Notes: generated by a model from the letters alone, not told the origin. Shown: positions 18,522 through 27,067, counted from the stretch's first letter. The stretch is DNA of 64,000 bases from Corynebacterium capitovis DSM 44611 (GCF_030440535.1 NZ_CP047117.1:434001-498000); one strand, 5' to 3'. Numbers and translations: made by a program.

Positions 18522-19427
18522 GTGACTACAGACGCTTCCACTGCCGCGGCGGCCTCGCTCGCCGTAATCACGGTGACGTACTCGCCAGGACATCACCTCC
18601 GCGCTCTTGCCGACTCGTTGGGCGGCGCAACTGAGCGCCCAACGCTTCTCCTTTGCGTGGATAATGGATCCACTGACGGTGTGGCCGAGGCCTTGGCTGC
18701 TGAGAGGGAGGACGTTGAGTTCCTGCCCACGGGGGGAAACATCGGGTATGGGGCGGCGGTGAACGCTGGCGTGCGCGCGCTTGCCGCCCGTCGCCGCGCG
18801 GGAGAGATCGACCGGGATTACTTTGCCGTCGTCAATCCGGATGTGCAGTTCGGTGCTGGGAGTGTCGATACGCTTGTGCGCTGCGCTGAGGCGCGCCCGC
18901 GTGCGGGGGCTGTCGGGCCACGCATCGCAGAAGCTGATGGATCGACGTACCCTTCGGCGCGCGAGGTGCCTGGGCTCGTCACGGGGATTGGGCACGCGGT
19001 GTTGGGCGGGTTGTGGCCGACTAACCCGTTCAGTGCGGCCTACCAGGCGAACGGGGACATGGACCACGAGCGTGCCGCCGGCTGGCTGTCGGGGTCCTGC
19101 TTAGTGGTGCGGTGGGACGCCTTTGACAGCATCGGCGGTTTCGATGAGCGGTACTTCATGTACATGGAGGACATCGACCTCGGCGACCGGTTCACACGCG
19201 CCGGGTGGGCTAACATATTCTGCCCGGAGGCCGTAATCAGGCACGATCAGGGCCACGTGGCGTCCCGCTACTCCAGCGTAACGGTGCCGGCCCACCACGC
19301 CTCTGCTTACCGCTTCCAGGCAGACCGGCACCCGGCGGTGTGGCAAGCTCCAGTCCGAGCCGTGTTGTGGCTCGGACTGAAGGTCAGAGCAGCGGTACTT
19401 GCGGCCCGGCATACTTTGAAAGGTTGA
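18522..19427 (+). CDS. wbbL: Rhamnosyltransferase WbbL (arabinogalactan linker)
   Basis: GT2-fold glycosyltransferase of 301 aa that adds rhamnose from dTDP-Rha to GlcNAc-PP-decaprenyl, making the arabinogalactan linkage unit. Motifs are VITVTYSPGHHL, DNGSTDG, NPDVQFG (DxD-like), GWLSGSC and FDERYFMYMEDIDLGDR. It matches mycobacterial WbbL along its length. I took the GTG at 18522 because family N-termini begin just before the first beta strand. The next gene starts 3 nt after the stop. Confidence 0.9.
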   Translation: MTTDASTAAAASLAVITVTYSPGHHLRALADSLGGATERPTLLLCVDNGSTDGVAEALAAEREDVEFLPTGGNIGYGAAVNAGVRALAARRRAGEIDRDYFAVVNPDVQFGAGSVDTLVRCAEARPRAGAVGPRIAEADGSTYPSAREVPGLVTGIGHAVLGGLWPTNPFSAAYQANGDMDHERAAGWLSGSCLVVRWDAFDSIGGFDERYFMYMEDIDLGDRFTRAGWANIFCPEAVIRHDQGHVASRYSSVTVPAHHASAYRFQADRHPAVWQAPVRAVLWLGLKVRAAVLAARHTLKG

Positions 19428-19430
19428 TTG

Positions 19431-20528
19431 ATGGCAGATCCCCGGAGCATGAGCTCCCCGAGCGCTACCGACGCCGTGGTTCTGGTCGGGGGGCGTGGCA
19501 CACGCCTGCGCCCCCTGACCGTGTCCACCCCCAAGCCGATGTTGCCCACCGCGGGCTTCCCCTTCTTGAGCCACCTCCTCGCGCGGATCCGCAAGGCGGG
19601 AATGACGCACGTCGTGATGGGCACGTCCTACCGGGCGGAAGTTTTCGAGGAGTACTTCGGGGACGGCTCCGAGCTCGGCCTCGAGATTGACTACGTCGTG
19701 GAGGAAGAGGCGCTGGGAACGGGCGGCGCGATCCGGAACGTGTCCGATCGGCTGCGGTACGACACTGCGATGGTATTCAACGGCGACGTGCTCTCCGGGG
19801 CCGACCTCGGCGCGATCCTGGCCACCCACGCCGAGTCAGATGCAGACGTCACGCTTCACCTCGTGCGGGTGGCAGACCCGCGCGCCTTTGGTTCGGTCCC
19901 CACGAATGATGAGGGGCGCGTCCTGGCCTTTTTGGAGAAGACGGAGGACCCGCCGACGGACCAAATCAACGCCGGTTGCTATGTGTTCAAGCGCTCGGTG
20001 ATCGAGTCCATCCCCGCTGGCAGGGTCGTCTCCGTCGAGCGCGAGACCTTCCCCGGGTTGCTCGCTGCGGGGGCGAAGCTCGTCGGCCACGTTGACGCGA
20101 GTTACTGGAGGGACATGGGCCGGCCCCGCGATTTTGTGCGCGGCTCCTCTGACTTGGTCCGCGGCATCGCGTATTCGCCGCTGCTCGAGGGGCGAACGGG
20201 CGAGTCGCTTGTCGACGACTCCGCCGGCGTTGCTGGAGGGGTCATCCTCATGGGCGGGACCGCTGTGGGGCGCGGGTGCGAAATCGGTGCCGGGGCACGC
20301 GTCGACGACACTGTGATCTTCGATGGGGTGACCATCGAGCCGGGTGCGATCGTGCGCGACTCCATCATCGCTGCAGGTGCACGCATCGGGGCGAACGCGC
20401 GCATCTACGACTGCGTCGTGGGTGAGGGAGCCCAGATCGGTGCCCGCTGCGAGTTGCAGGGCGGAATGCGGGTCTGGCCAGGGGTCGTCATACCCGACAA
20501 CGGGGTGCGTTTCTCGCCCGACGCTTAA
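19431..20528 (+). CDS. Mannose-1-phosphate guanylyltransferase / NDP-sugar pyrophosphorylase
   Basis: Nucleotidyltransferase of 365 aa. The N-terminal Rossmann domain has the signature VLVGGRGTRLRPLT and KPMLPTAG, then FNGDVLSG (metal-binding Asp) and GRPRDFV. The C-terminus is a left-handed beta helix with repeated G-A-x-I hexapeptides. The M. tuberculosis counterpart beside wbbL is ManB (Rv3264c), which makes GDP-mannose; pmmA and manA nearby supply mannose-1-phosphate. A dTDP-glucose activity (RmlA-like) is the less likely alternative. AAAGG precedes the ATG. Confidence 0.85.
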   Translation: MADPRSMSSPSATDAVVLVGGRGTRLRPLTVSTPKPMLPTAGFPFLSHLLARIRKAGMTHVVMGTSYRAEVFEEYFGDGSELGLEIDYVVEEEALGTGGAIRNVSDRLRYDTAMVFNGDVLSGADLGAILATHAESDADVTLHLVRVADPRAFGSVPTNDEGRVLAFLEKTEDPPTDQINAGCYVFKRSVIESIPAGRVVSVERETFPGLLAAGAKLVGHVDASYWRDMGRPRDFVRGSSDLVRGIAYSPLLEGRTGESLVDDSAGVAGGVILMGGTAVGRGCEIGAGARVDDTVIFDGVTIEPGAIVRDSIIAAGARIGANARIYDCVVGEGAQIGARCELQGGMRVWPGVVIPDNGVRFSPDA

Positions 20529-20543
20529 GCTACGACGCATTAG

Positions 20544-20571
20544 TTGCCAGCTTTGGATTGGCCACTATATG
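20544..20571 (+). promoter_or_regulatory. Putative whcD promoter
   Basis: A TTGCCA -35 at 20544-20549, a 16-bp spacer and TATATG at 20566-20571. Transcription from here would give a leader of about 210 nt before the whcD GTG. Confidence 0.5.
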
Positions 20572-20626
20572 TAGTACCCCCATCGGATCCCCCCAGGCCG
20601 TCCTCACTGTTACTCCTGTGACTTAT

Positions 20627-20716
20627 GTGGCGATTAACTCGCCCAATGCGGGACCAAGAGGGCGCAACCGCCACATCGGGTTGCGCCTATTTAGTGCGTC
20701 GGTGTCTAATCGCCAC
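20627..20716 (+). ncRNA. Structured leader of whcD: nested inverted repeats
   Basis: A perfect 10-bp inverted repeat (20627-20636 with 20707-20716, GTGGCGATTA) encloses a second perfect 9-bp stem (20661-20669 with 20679-20687, GGCGCAACC) whose 9-nt loop is followed by TATTT. The inner hairpin could end rmlA2-like transcription. The whole could be a regulated 5' leader or attenuator of whcD. No known riboswitch class is recognised. Confidence 0.5.
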
Positions 20717-20791
20717 TGAGGAAACTGAGGCAATCGTCGTGCTATCGGCGCACGCACATGACACGCAGACACAGCGGAGGAAGGGGACGGC

Positions 20792-21091
20792 GTGGAAGAT
20801 TCGGCTGGCAACGCCATTCTCCGTGGCGCAGCCGCGGGTGGGATGACGCTTGACGAGTTGTTCGGCACCGTCGAGCAAGAATGGCAAGACCAGGCGCTGT
20901 GCGCCCAAACCGACCCGGAGGCATTTTTCCCGGAAAAGGGCGGGTCGACCCGAGAGGCGAAGCGCATCTGCCAGGCCTGCGCGGTGCGCGATGAGTGCTT
21001 GGAATACGCGCTTGAGCACGACGAACGCTTTGGAATCTGGGGCGGGCTGTCGGACCGTGAGCGACGCCGCCTGAAGAAGCGCCTCGCTTAG
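20792..21091 (+). CDS. whcD: WhiB-family iron-sulfur regulator WhcD (WhiB2)
   Basis: Transcription factor of 99 aa with a 4Fe-4S cluster held by Cys37, Cys60, Cys63 and Cys69, the GIWGG turn and a basic C-terminal RRRLKKRLA. It corresponds to mycobacterial WhiB2/WhmD, which acts in septation and division, probably as a partner of WhiA. The same neighbourhood (mannose genes and a DUF3499 gene) surrounds whiB2 in M. tuberculosis. GGAAGGGGA precedes the GTG. A long inverted-repeat leader lies upstream. Confidence 0.93.
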   Translation: MEDSAGNAILRGAAAGGMTLDELFGTVEQEWQDQALCAQTDPEAFFPEKGGSTREAKRICQACAVRDECLEYALEHDERFGIWGGLSDRERRRLKKRLA

Positions 21092-21127
21092 GCTTTACTA
21101 GAGCTTTACTTGGGCCCTACCAGGGCT

Positions 21128-21583
21128 CTACCAGGGGAAGTCGGGGTCGATGGCGCGCGGGTCGAGGTTGAGGTAGTTCGCAACGAGTGCCGTTAAAACC
21201 CACGTCAGGAGCTCTGCCCGCTCGGTGGCTGTACTTGCGCGTCGCTCAATCGGTTTGCGGAACACCACGATGCGCGCCCTGGTGGGGTTGCCCTCCTGAT
21301 CCACCCCCGCCTGGAGGAGCCTTCCCAGGGGGACGGGCCCGTCGGCCACGACCTCGTCGGGAAGCATGAGGTCGCTGCGCAGCCTCATGCGGGGGATGGT
21401 GTCAACGGCCAAGTCAACGCTGGCCAGCTGCTCGAAGTACGACGCGTGGAGCGGGGCGTATGCCTCCAAGACCCGCTGGTCGAAGGCCAGGGAGCGAGTG
21501 CGATACCGCGGCACCGCCTGGGGGAGGAGAGGTCCCCGTGGGCCGCGACCGTGGCGGTCGCGCTCCTGCTCATTCCCTGTCAC
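21128..21583 (-). CDS. Metallopeptidase-family (zincin-1, Rv3259-like) protein, HExxH lost
   Basis: Protein of 151 aa, convergent with whcD and divergent from the DUF3499 gene, in the same position as Rv3259. The family is annotated as zincin-like. Here the segment that normally holds HExxH reads ELLTWVLTALVANYL with no His, so it is unlikely to be a peptidase. GAGGA lies 8 nt before the GTG at 21583; a longer in-frame start at 21634 has no site. Function unknown. Confidence 0.75.
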   Translation of the reverse strand: MTGNEQERDRHGRGPRGPLLPQAVPRYRTRSLAFDQRVLEAYAPLHASYFEQLASVDLAVDTIPRMRLRSDLMLPDEVVADGPVPLGRLLQAGVDQEGNPTRARIVVFRKPIERRASTATERAELLTWVLTALVANYLNLDPRAIDPDFPW

Positions 21584-21671
21584 GTACACGATCCTCGATA
21601 ATAGGGTGGTGTGGGCCCGCGAGCGGGGGACCACGCCGCGTGTCCGCGTGTCACAATCTCAAGGAGGGGTT

Positions 21672-21677
21672 TAGACT
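21672..21677 (+). promoter_or_regulatory. Putative -10 element of the DUF3499 gene
   Basis: TAGACT, 8 nt before the GTG at 21686; supports leaderless initiation there. Confidence 0.4.
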
Positions 21678-21685
21678 TGGCCGCT

Positions 21686-22180
21686 GTGAACACCTTCCGT
21701 CGTTGCTGCCGTCCGGGCTGCGGTAGGCCAGCCGTCGCCACGTTGATCTACGCGTACGCGGAATCAACTGCGGTCGTTGGGCCCCTGGCGCCCGTCCAGG
21801 AGCCGCACGCATGGGATCTGTGCGAGCGACACTCCGCGCACATTACGGCTCCCGTTGGGTGGGACATGGTGCGCGTGGAGCACGTTGACATCGACGACAT
21901 TGACGACGAGGCGCTGGAGGAACTCGACGAGGAAGACCTCACCGCGTTGGCCGTTGCGGTGCGCGAGGCCGGTCGCGTGACGACGGGGCTTGTGGACGCT
22001 GGCGGAGACCCCATTGAGTACGCGGCGAACCACGACTTCAACGACCCCGAAACCTCGAACCACCCCGTGCACAGAACGAAACGGGTCGAGGAGCAGATCG
22101 CCGCGGCCAAAGCTGCCCGGCGATCACACCTGCGCGTCGTGCCCGACCCACCACAGGCGCCGGAGGATAGTCGCGACTAG
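21686..22180 (+). CDS. DUF3499 family protein
   Basis: Protein of 164 aa, Rv3258c-like. It opens with a cysteine motif RRCCRPGC and later WDLCERHS, suggesting a zinc site. A conserved STAVVGPL segment, an acidic stretch (about 65-85) and a charged variable tail follow. The GTG at 21686 matches relatives, which start just before RRCC, and has TAGACT 8 nt upstream. A TTG at 21677 with AAGGAGG 9 nt upstream is a real alternative. It lies between whcD and pmmA. Function unknown. Confidence 0.82.
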   Translation: MNTFRRCCRPGCGRPAVATLIYAYAESTAVVGPLAPVQEPHAWDLCERHSAHITAPVGWDMVRVEHVDIDDIDDEALEELDEEDLTALAVAVREAGRVTTGLVDAGGDPIEYAANHDFNDPETSNHPVHRTKRVEEQIAAAKAARRSHLRVVPDPPQAPEDSRD

Positions 22181-22183
22181 ACT
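22178..22183 (+). promoter_or_regulatory. Putative -10 element of pmmA
   Basis: TAGACT, 8 nt before the ATG at 22192, overlapping the end of the preceding gene; leaderless configuration. Confidence 0.4.
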
Positions 22184-22191
22184 TCCCCGTC

Positions 22192-23586
22192 ATGACACAG
22201 CGTGACTGGGCAAGCGTCAACCGCGTTATCAAGGCCTACGACGTCCGAGGCGTCGTCGGTGAGGATATCGACGAGGATTTCGTCCGCGATGTAGGCGCGG
22301 CCTACGCGCACATTCTGCGTGGGGAGGGTGAAAGCAAAATCGCCATCGGGTACGACATGCGCCCCTCCTCGCCCGCGCTCTCCGCGGCGTTCGCACAGGG
22401 TGCGACGAGTCAGGGCCTCGACGTTATCGACCTCGGATTGACCTCCACCGACGAGCTCTACTTCGCTGCCGGCACCCTCAACTGCGCCGGCGCTATGTTC
22501 ACCGCCTCGCACAACCCTGCGAAGTACAACGGCATTAAGCTGTGCCGCGCGGGCGCAACCCCGGTCGGCACGGACACCGGGTTGGGTGAGATCGCCCGGA
22601 TGCTCGTCGAGGGCGTTCCGGAGCCCAGCGGCGAGGGGGAGGTGGTGCGCGGGGGCGTCGAAAAGCGAGACGTGCTCGCGGATTACGCACAGTTCCTGCG
22701 CGGTCTGGTCACTCTTCCTCCCGGCCGGCGCCTCGTCGTCGCGGTGGATGCGGCAAACGGGATGGCTGGCCACACGGTGCCGGCGGTGCTCGGAGACCTC
22801 GACATCCGTCCCCTCTACTTCGAGCTGGACGGCACGTTCCCGAACCACGAGGCTAACCCGCTTGACCCGAAGAACCTAGAGGACCTGCAGAAATTCGTTG
22901 TCGAGCAGGGCGCCGATATTGGCCTGGCCTTCGACGGGGATGCCGACCGGTGCTTCGTCGTCGACGAAAAGGGCATGCCTGTCTCCCCCTCGGCGATTAC
23001 CGCTTTGGTGGCAACGCGCACGCTGGCGGAACACCCGGGCGCAACAATCATCCACAACTTGATCACCTCGCGCGCGGTCCCGGAAATCGTTGAAGAACTG
23101 GGGGGCAACGCCGTGCGCACCCGCGTGGGGCACTCCTACATCAAAGCGGAAATGGCGCGCACGCAGGCCGCCTTCGGCGGTGAGCACTCCGCGCACTACT
23201 ACTTTGCCGACTTCTTCAACGCCGACTCCGGCCTCCTCGCGGCGTTGCACGTGCTCGCCGCGCTGGCGGAAGAGGACGTACCGTTGTCGCAGATGATGGC
23301 GCAGTTCGACCGCTACGCCGCGTCCGGTGAGATCAACTCCCAGGTTGAGGACCAAGAAGCCGCGATTCAGCGCGTCCTGGAGGCGCTGGGCGAGAGGGTC
23401 GCCAACGTGGACCGGCTCGACGGCGTGACCGTGGAACTCAAGCCCGAAGGGGGAACGCCGGGCGCGACCTGGTTCAACGTACGCGCGTCCAACACTGAGC
23501 CCTTGCTCCGTCTGAACGTGGAGGCTCCGACGCGCGAGGACGTCGACAAGCTCGTGGGCGAAATTTTGGGGGTAATCCGCGCTTAG
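22192..23586 (+). CDS. pmmA: Phosphomannomutase/phosphoglucomutase
   Basis: Alpha-D-phosphohexomutase of 464 aa that interconverts mannose-6-P and mannose-1-P for GDP-mannose, lipomannan and related glycolipids. It shows the phosphoserine loop FTASHNPAKYNG, the metal loop DGDADRC, the sugar loop GGEHSAHYYF and the C-terminal phosphate-binding RASNTEPLLRLNVE. It is the orthologue of Rv3257c. Together with manA and the guanylyltransferase it completes a GDP-mannose route in this window. Confidence 0.95.
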   Translation: MTQRDWASVNRVIKAYDVRGVVGEDIDEDFVRDVGAAYAHILRGEGESKIAIGYDMRPSSPALSAAFAQGATSQGLDVIDLGLTSTDELYFAAGTLNCAGAMFTASHNPAKYNGIKLCRAGATPVGTDTGLGEIARMLVEGVPEPSGEGEVVRGGVEKRDVLADYAQFLRGLVTLPPGRRLVVAVDAANGMAGHTVPAVLGDLDIRPLYFELDGTFPNHEANPLDPKNLEDLQKFVVEQGADIGLAFDGDADRCFVVDEKGMPVSPSAITALVATRTLAEHPGATIIHNLITSRAVPEIVEELGGNAVRTRVGHSYIKAEMARTQAAFGGEHSAHYYFADFFNADSGLLAALHVLAALAEEDVPLSQMMAQFDRYAASGEINSQVEDQEAAIQRVLEALGERVANVDRLDGVTVELKPEGGTPGATWFNVRASNTEPLLRLNVEAPTREDVDKLVGEILGVIRA

Positions 23587-23627
23587 GGGCGTGGCGGGAC
23601 GCGGCGCGCTGCGTACCCTGGGGCGCC

Positions 23628-24626
23628 ATGGAGTACTACGAGGGCGCCGGCTCGTATGACCGCGAGACCGTTCGCTTCTTCGACATCGCCCACGAGGGTG
23701 CCCAGCTGCGTGCCGTCAGTGAGGCCACCGAGCTCTTCTCGCAACTGCGGGGCACCGCGCCGCGCAGCGTCGTGGTCGTCGCCACGGACCAGATTTCCGG
23801 CGCGCTCGCCCGTCTCGTCGTCGCGTTGCGCGCCCCCCTTTCGCTACCCGTCGTTATCACGCGGAACCTGCCGGAATACGTCGGCCCTCTGGACGTCGTG
23901 GTGGTTGCGGGCGCCCCGGAGGCAGAACAGGGGGAGCTGGAGGGCCTGCGGGCCCTGATTACCGCGACGAGTCGCGGAGCCGAGACCGTTCTTGCGGGCC
24001 CGGCGCGCGGGCCGATCGTGGAGGAAGCTCCGGAACGGGCCGCGCTTATCCCGGCGCTGCCTACGGCGGCGGGCGCCTCGCCGCTGCGCACCGCGGGGGC
24101 GGTGTGGGCGGTCCTTGACGCGATCGATCAGCGAGCGGGGAGCACCGGGGATTATCTTCGCGGGGTAGCGGACAGTGTCGATGGTGAGCTGGCATCCCTT
24201 TCGCCCCAGCGTGACCTCCCCGTGAACCCGGCGCGCCAGCTTCGGGCGTTCGCGGAGCGAGCCCGTCTTGTTCACACCGGTACCTCTCCGCTGGGTGAGG
24301 CCGTTGCCTCCGCCGTGGCTGAGCTGTGGACCGCGCGTTCGCTCCCATCCGGGTTCGCCGCGGCGGCGGAGCTGCCACGCGCGTTCGAGGCGGAAGGGGC
24401 GATGTCGGACCCGTTTTACGACCCGTATCTCGACTCCGGCGCGCCAGGCGTGCGCGGGCTGGTACCTTTAAAGGCCGTCGTGTGGGCAGCGAAGGAAACT
24501 AGCCTTCCCACAGCTCGCGCCGAATCGGTGGATGTCGATGACGGGTTCGGTGAGTTCGGAGCAGCGGCTCGACTTGTCGTGCGGGCCTTCGCGGCCACAG
24601 CTTTAGACACAAACGATGATCAATAG
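23628..24626 (+). CDS. TobH/SIS-like conserved protein (Rv3256c-like)
   Basis: Protein of 332 aa found between phosphomannomutase and mannose-6-phosphate isomerase in mycolata. The layout resembles SIS-fold phosphosugar-binding proteins: SVVVVATDQISGALARLVV, VITRNLPEY and DVVVVAGAPEAEQ. No catalytic motif can be assigned. Position suggests a role in mannose-phosphate metabolism, as inference. TACCCT lies 8 nt before the ATG. Confidence 0.75.
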   Translation: MEYYEGAGSYDRETVRFFDIAHEGAQLRAVSEATELFSQLRGTAPRSVVVVATDQISGALARLVVALRAPLSLPVVITRNLPEYVGPLDVVVVAGAPEAEQGELEGLRALITATSRGAETVLAGPARGPIVEEAPERAALIPALPTAAGASPLRTAGAVWAVLDAIDQRAGSTGDYLRGVADSVDGELASLSPQRDLPVNPARQLRAFAERARLVHTGTSPLGEAVASAVAELWTARSLPSGFAAAAELPRAFEAEGAMSDPFYDPYLDSGAPGVRGLVPLKAVVWAAKETSLPTARAESVDVDDGFGEFGAAARLVVRAFAATALDTNDDQ

Positions 24627-24647
24627 TGACGACGAAAGAGAGTTGTA

Positions 24648-25823
24648 ATGCAGCAGCTGGCGGGTGCCCTGCGCACCTACCCGTGGGGGTCACGGTCCTA
24701 CCTAGCACAGCTGCTGGGAGAGCCGGTTCCTTCGCCCCGGCCGGAGGCGGAGTTGTGGTTTGGAGCGCACTCCGCGGCCCCGTCGACGATTGAGGGGGCG
24801 GGTCTCGACGAAATCATCGCAGCCGACCCCGAAACCGCGCTGGGCGAACGGGTACGCCACGACTTTGGGGACGGCCTCCCGTTCTTGCTCAAACTCCTCG
24901 CCGCCGACGAGCCGCTCAGCCTGCAGGCCCACCCTTCGAAGGCGCAGGCGGAGGAGGGCTTTGCCCGGGAGAATGAGACCGGCCCTGCGCTCGACAACCC
25001 CCGCCGCAACTACAAAGACCCAAACCATAAGCCCGAGCTCATCGTCGCGCTCACCGAGTTCACGGCCCTTGCAGGCTTCCGCCCCTACGCGCTTACGCAG
25101 CAGCTTTTCGACGCCCTCCGCTGCCCCGACCTCGACCGATACACCGTGATGATCGACCCGGCCGAGGAAAAGGTCAGCCTCCGCGCTCTCTTTACCACCT
25201 GGATCTCCATTCCAAGTACCGCCCGCGACGCGCTCATCGCTTCGGTGAAGGACTCTGCTGGGAACCTGGCCGATGATCCGGGCTGGATGGGCCAGGCAGT
25301 GCGCAACTTTCTCTCTCTGGAGGCGAAGTACCCGGGTGATGTCGGCGCGCTCGCAGCCCTGTTGCTCAACCTGGTCACCCTCGAACCGGGGGAGGGGTTG
25401 TTCCTGTCTGCTGGCAACCTTCACGCCTACATGCACGGCATGGGAGTGGAGATCATGGCCAACTCGGATAACGTCCTGCGTGGCGGACTGACGTCGAAGC
25501 ACGTGGACGTCCCGGAGCTGGTCAAGGTGGTCGACTTCAGCCCACTCGATGACCCGACCGTGGAGACCACGCCGGAGGGCAGCGGGGTGCGGTACGCAAG
25601 CCCCTGTCGCGACTTCATCCTCAGCCGGTACGACCTCGCCCCCGGGGAGTCGACCGTTGTGGACAGCGACGGGCCCGCGGAAATCCTCTGCACCGCCGGC
25701 TCCGCGCGCTGCGAGGCCGGCGATCTCACGCCAGGCTCAGCGGTGTGGGTGCCTGCCGCGGACGGGCCGGCCACTGTCTCGGCGGGGGCGAGGGGCTGCC
25801 AGCTGTTTTACGCGCGGGTCTAG
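24648..25823 (+). CDS. manA: Mannose-6-phosphate isomerase, class I
   Basis: Zinc enzyme of 391 aa that interconverts fructose-6-P and mannose-6-P, feeding GDP-mannose synthesis. Motifs are AYPWGS-like RTYPWGSRSYLA, the metal and active-site segment SLQAHPSKAQAEEGF, NHKPELIVAL, the SAGNLHAYMHGMGVEIMANSD region and a C-terminal cupin half. GAGAG precedes the ATG. The 3' end overlaps the convergent hypothetical gene by 4 nt. Confidence 0.95.
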   Translation: MQQLAGALRTYPWGSRSYLAQLLGEPVPSPRPEAELWFGAHSAAPSTIEGAGLDEIIAADPETALGERVRHDFGDGLPFLLKLLAADEPLSLQAHPSKAQAEEGFARENETGPALDNPRRNYKDPNHKPELIVALTEFTALAGFRPYALTQQLFDALRCPDLDRYTVMIDPAEEKVSLRALFTTWISIPSTARDALIASVKDSAGNLADDPGWMGQAVRNFLSLEAKYPGDVGALAALLLNLVTLEPGEGLFLSAGNLHAYMHGMGVEIMANSDNVLRGGLTSKHVDVPELVKVVDFSPLDDPTVETTPEGSGVRYASPCRDFILSRYDLAPGESTVVDSDGPAEILCTAGSARCEAGDLTPGSAVWVPAADGPATVSAGARGCQLFYARV

Positions 25824-26710
25824 CTCGCGCTAGCGGGCATGCCTGAGACCGAGGACTGTCCCCGCGCCCGCGACCACCAAGAGTTCCAGGTGTCCCACGC
25901 GGAAGCCGAGGAGGGTGTCTGCGGGGAGGGAGCGGTTGCCTCCTGCGTCGGCTGGGGTTGCTCTTGAGTTTGCACCGCCGGCTCGCTCAACGTCTGAGGC
26001 GCTTCCTCGGGAGCCACCTCCGGCGCCGTCTGGGGAGTCGTCTGAGTAATCGAGGGTGCCTGGAGAATTCGGCTTACTGCGTTTGCGGGGCCCAGCGGGC
26101 TCGTCTGCGTTGTCGCAGTTCCGTCGCTGGGCTCCCTGGTGGGGGCCGTCGTCTCCGACGCGGGTGAGGGTTCGACAGAGGCGGACGCCGAGGGCTGCCC
26201 ACCATCGGTCGGCGTCGCGGAAGAGGTCGTCGAAGACGCCGCGCTCGGTTCGCGCGCGGCCGCTTTCGCACCCTTGTCTTCTTCGGCTTCCCGCTCTGCG
26301 GTGCTGGGCACGATATTCGACGGCCGCAGCACGTGGGTGTGGGATGTGGAGCGGGGCGCGGCGTTCACAATCGCGTTGGGAGGCAAGAGGGGATCGCGGG
26401 GGGCGTCAGCCGAGGCAGGGGACGAAGATCGCGCGGTTACCGCCCCGGAGTTGAGGGCAGTAACGACATCCTCATCGTGGGCGGGGGAGGCGGACGTCCC
26501 GGCGGTGGCGGAACTGGTCTGGGCGCTTGAGCTTTCGGTGGGTTGGCTGCTGCGCGTCACAGAAACGGCCTGTTCCGTACCTTGGGAGCTAAATCCGGCC
26601 TGGCCAGGTCCTGCCGGGGCTGTGAGTTTCCACACGCCGATGCCGGCGAGGACGGCAGCGACCACGCCGACCGCCATGAAGACGGTAGCGCGACGACGCG
26701 TATCGTCCAT
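25820..26710 (-). CDS. Membrane-anchored Ser/Thr/Pro/Ala-rich protein of unknown function
   Basis: Protein of 296 aa. It has a basic N-terminus, one membrane helix (about 10-30), then about 250 residues of low-complexity Ser/Thr/Ala/Pro/Glu sequence with no recognisable fold, ending in a Trp-containing WDTWNSWWSRARG patch. The topology suggests an exported, cell-wall-spanning stalk that may be O-mannosylated; this is inference. GAAGGAG lies 7 nt before the ATG. Composition and good codon use support coding, but homologues cannot be named. Confidence 0.7.
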   Translation of the reverse strand: MDDTRRRATVFMAVGVVAAVLAGIGVWKLTAPAGPGQAGFSSQGTEQAVSVTRSSQPTESSSAQTSSATAGTSASPAHDEDVVTALNSGAVTARSSSPASADAPRDPLLPPNAIVNAAPRSTSHTHVLRPSNIVPSTAEREAEEDKGAKAAAREPSAASSTTSSATPTDGGQPSASASVEPSPASETTAPTREPSDGTATTQTSPLGPANAVSRILQAPSITQTTPQTAPEVAPEEAPQTLSEPAVQTQEQPQPTQEATAPSPQTPSSASAWDTWNSWWSRARGQSSVSGMPASAS

Positions 26711-27067
26711 ACCTCACTCCTTCTCAGACGCATGCGCAAGCGCCCCCGTCCCCCGCCACACCTCTGGTTCGGATGAACCATCACGTCGCGTGGGCACGCA
26801 CCCCGGCACCAGCGCGGATTGGTCAACAATTACAAATTGATAACATTGCCTCTGCTTTTATATCACGAGGGAACGACAAGGGGAAGACCCGCCGCCACGA
26901 GACAGTGGACATCGCACCGGCTGGACACTAGTTGTAGAAAAGGAAGCGCTGGCAGCGTCGGCACCTAGCCAGCGACGACAGTACGGCCCCGATTTTACCC
27001 CCTTATTTAACCCCCAGTTCGCCCCAGTTCACCCCAGTTCACCCCCAGTCCATTTCAGGAGGAGCCC
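26711..27067. other. 357-bp gene-free region with promoter-like, hairpin and tandem-repeat signals
   Basis: Contains an AT-rich island near 26827-26865, a plus-strand TTGATA (26837-26842) with a 16-bp spacer to TATATC (26859-26864), a 7-bp inverted repeat (26947-26953 with 26968-26974) and a tandem decamer repeat (27012-27051). It separates the divergent hypothetical and DUF4259 genes. If the promoter works, the DUF4259 mRNA would have a leader of about 195 nt, or a small RNA may be made. Confidence 0.5.
27012..27051 (+). repeat. Tandem 10-bp repeat CCCCAGTTCA, about four copies
   Basis: Three exact-period copies (27012-27021, 27022-27031, 27032-27041; last base G, A, A) and a fourth slightly diverged copy, ending 5 nt before the AGGAGGAG ribosome site of the DUF4259 gene. 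Confidence 0.7.

Noticed and set aside
18438..19067. N-terminal extension of the LCP gene
   Set aside because: It overlaps wbbL on the opposite strand and has no LCP similarity; the GTG at 18437 with a TATACT -10 is a better start.
20625..20846. 73-codon frame overlapping the whcD start
   Set aside because: No ribosome site and no similarity; retained only as a possible leader frame within the whcD leader finding.
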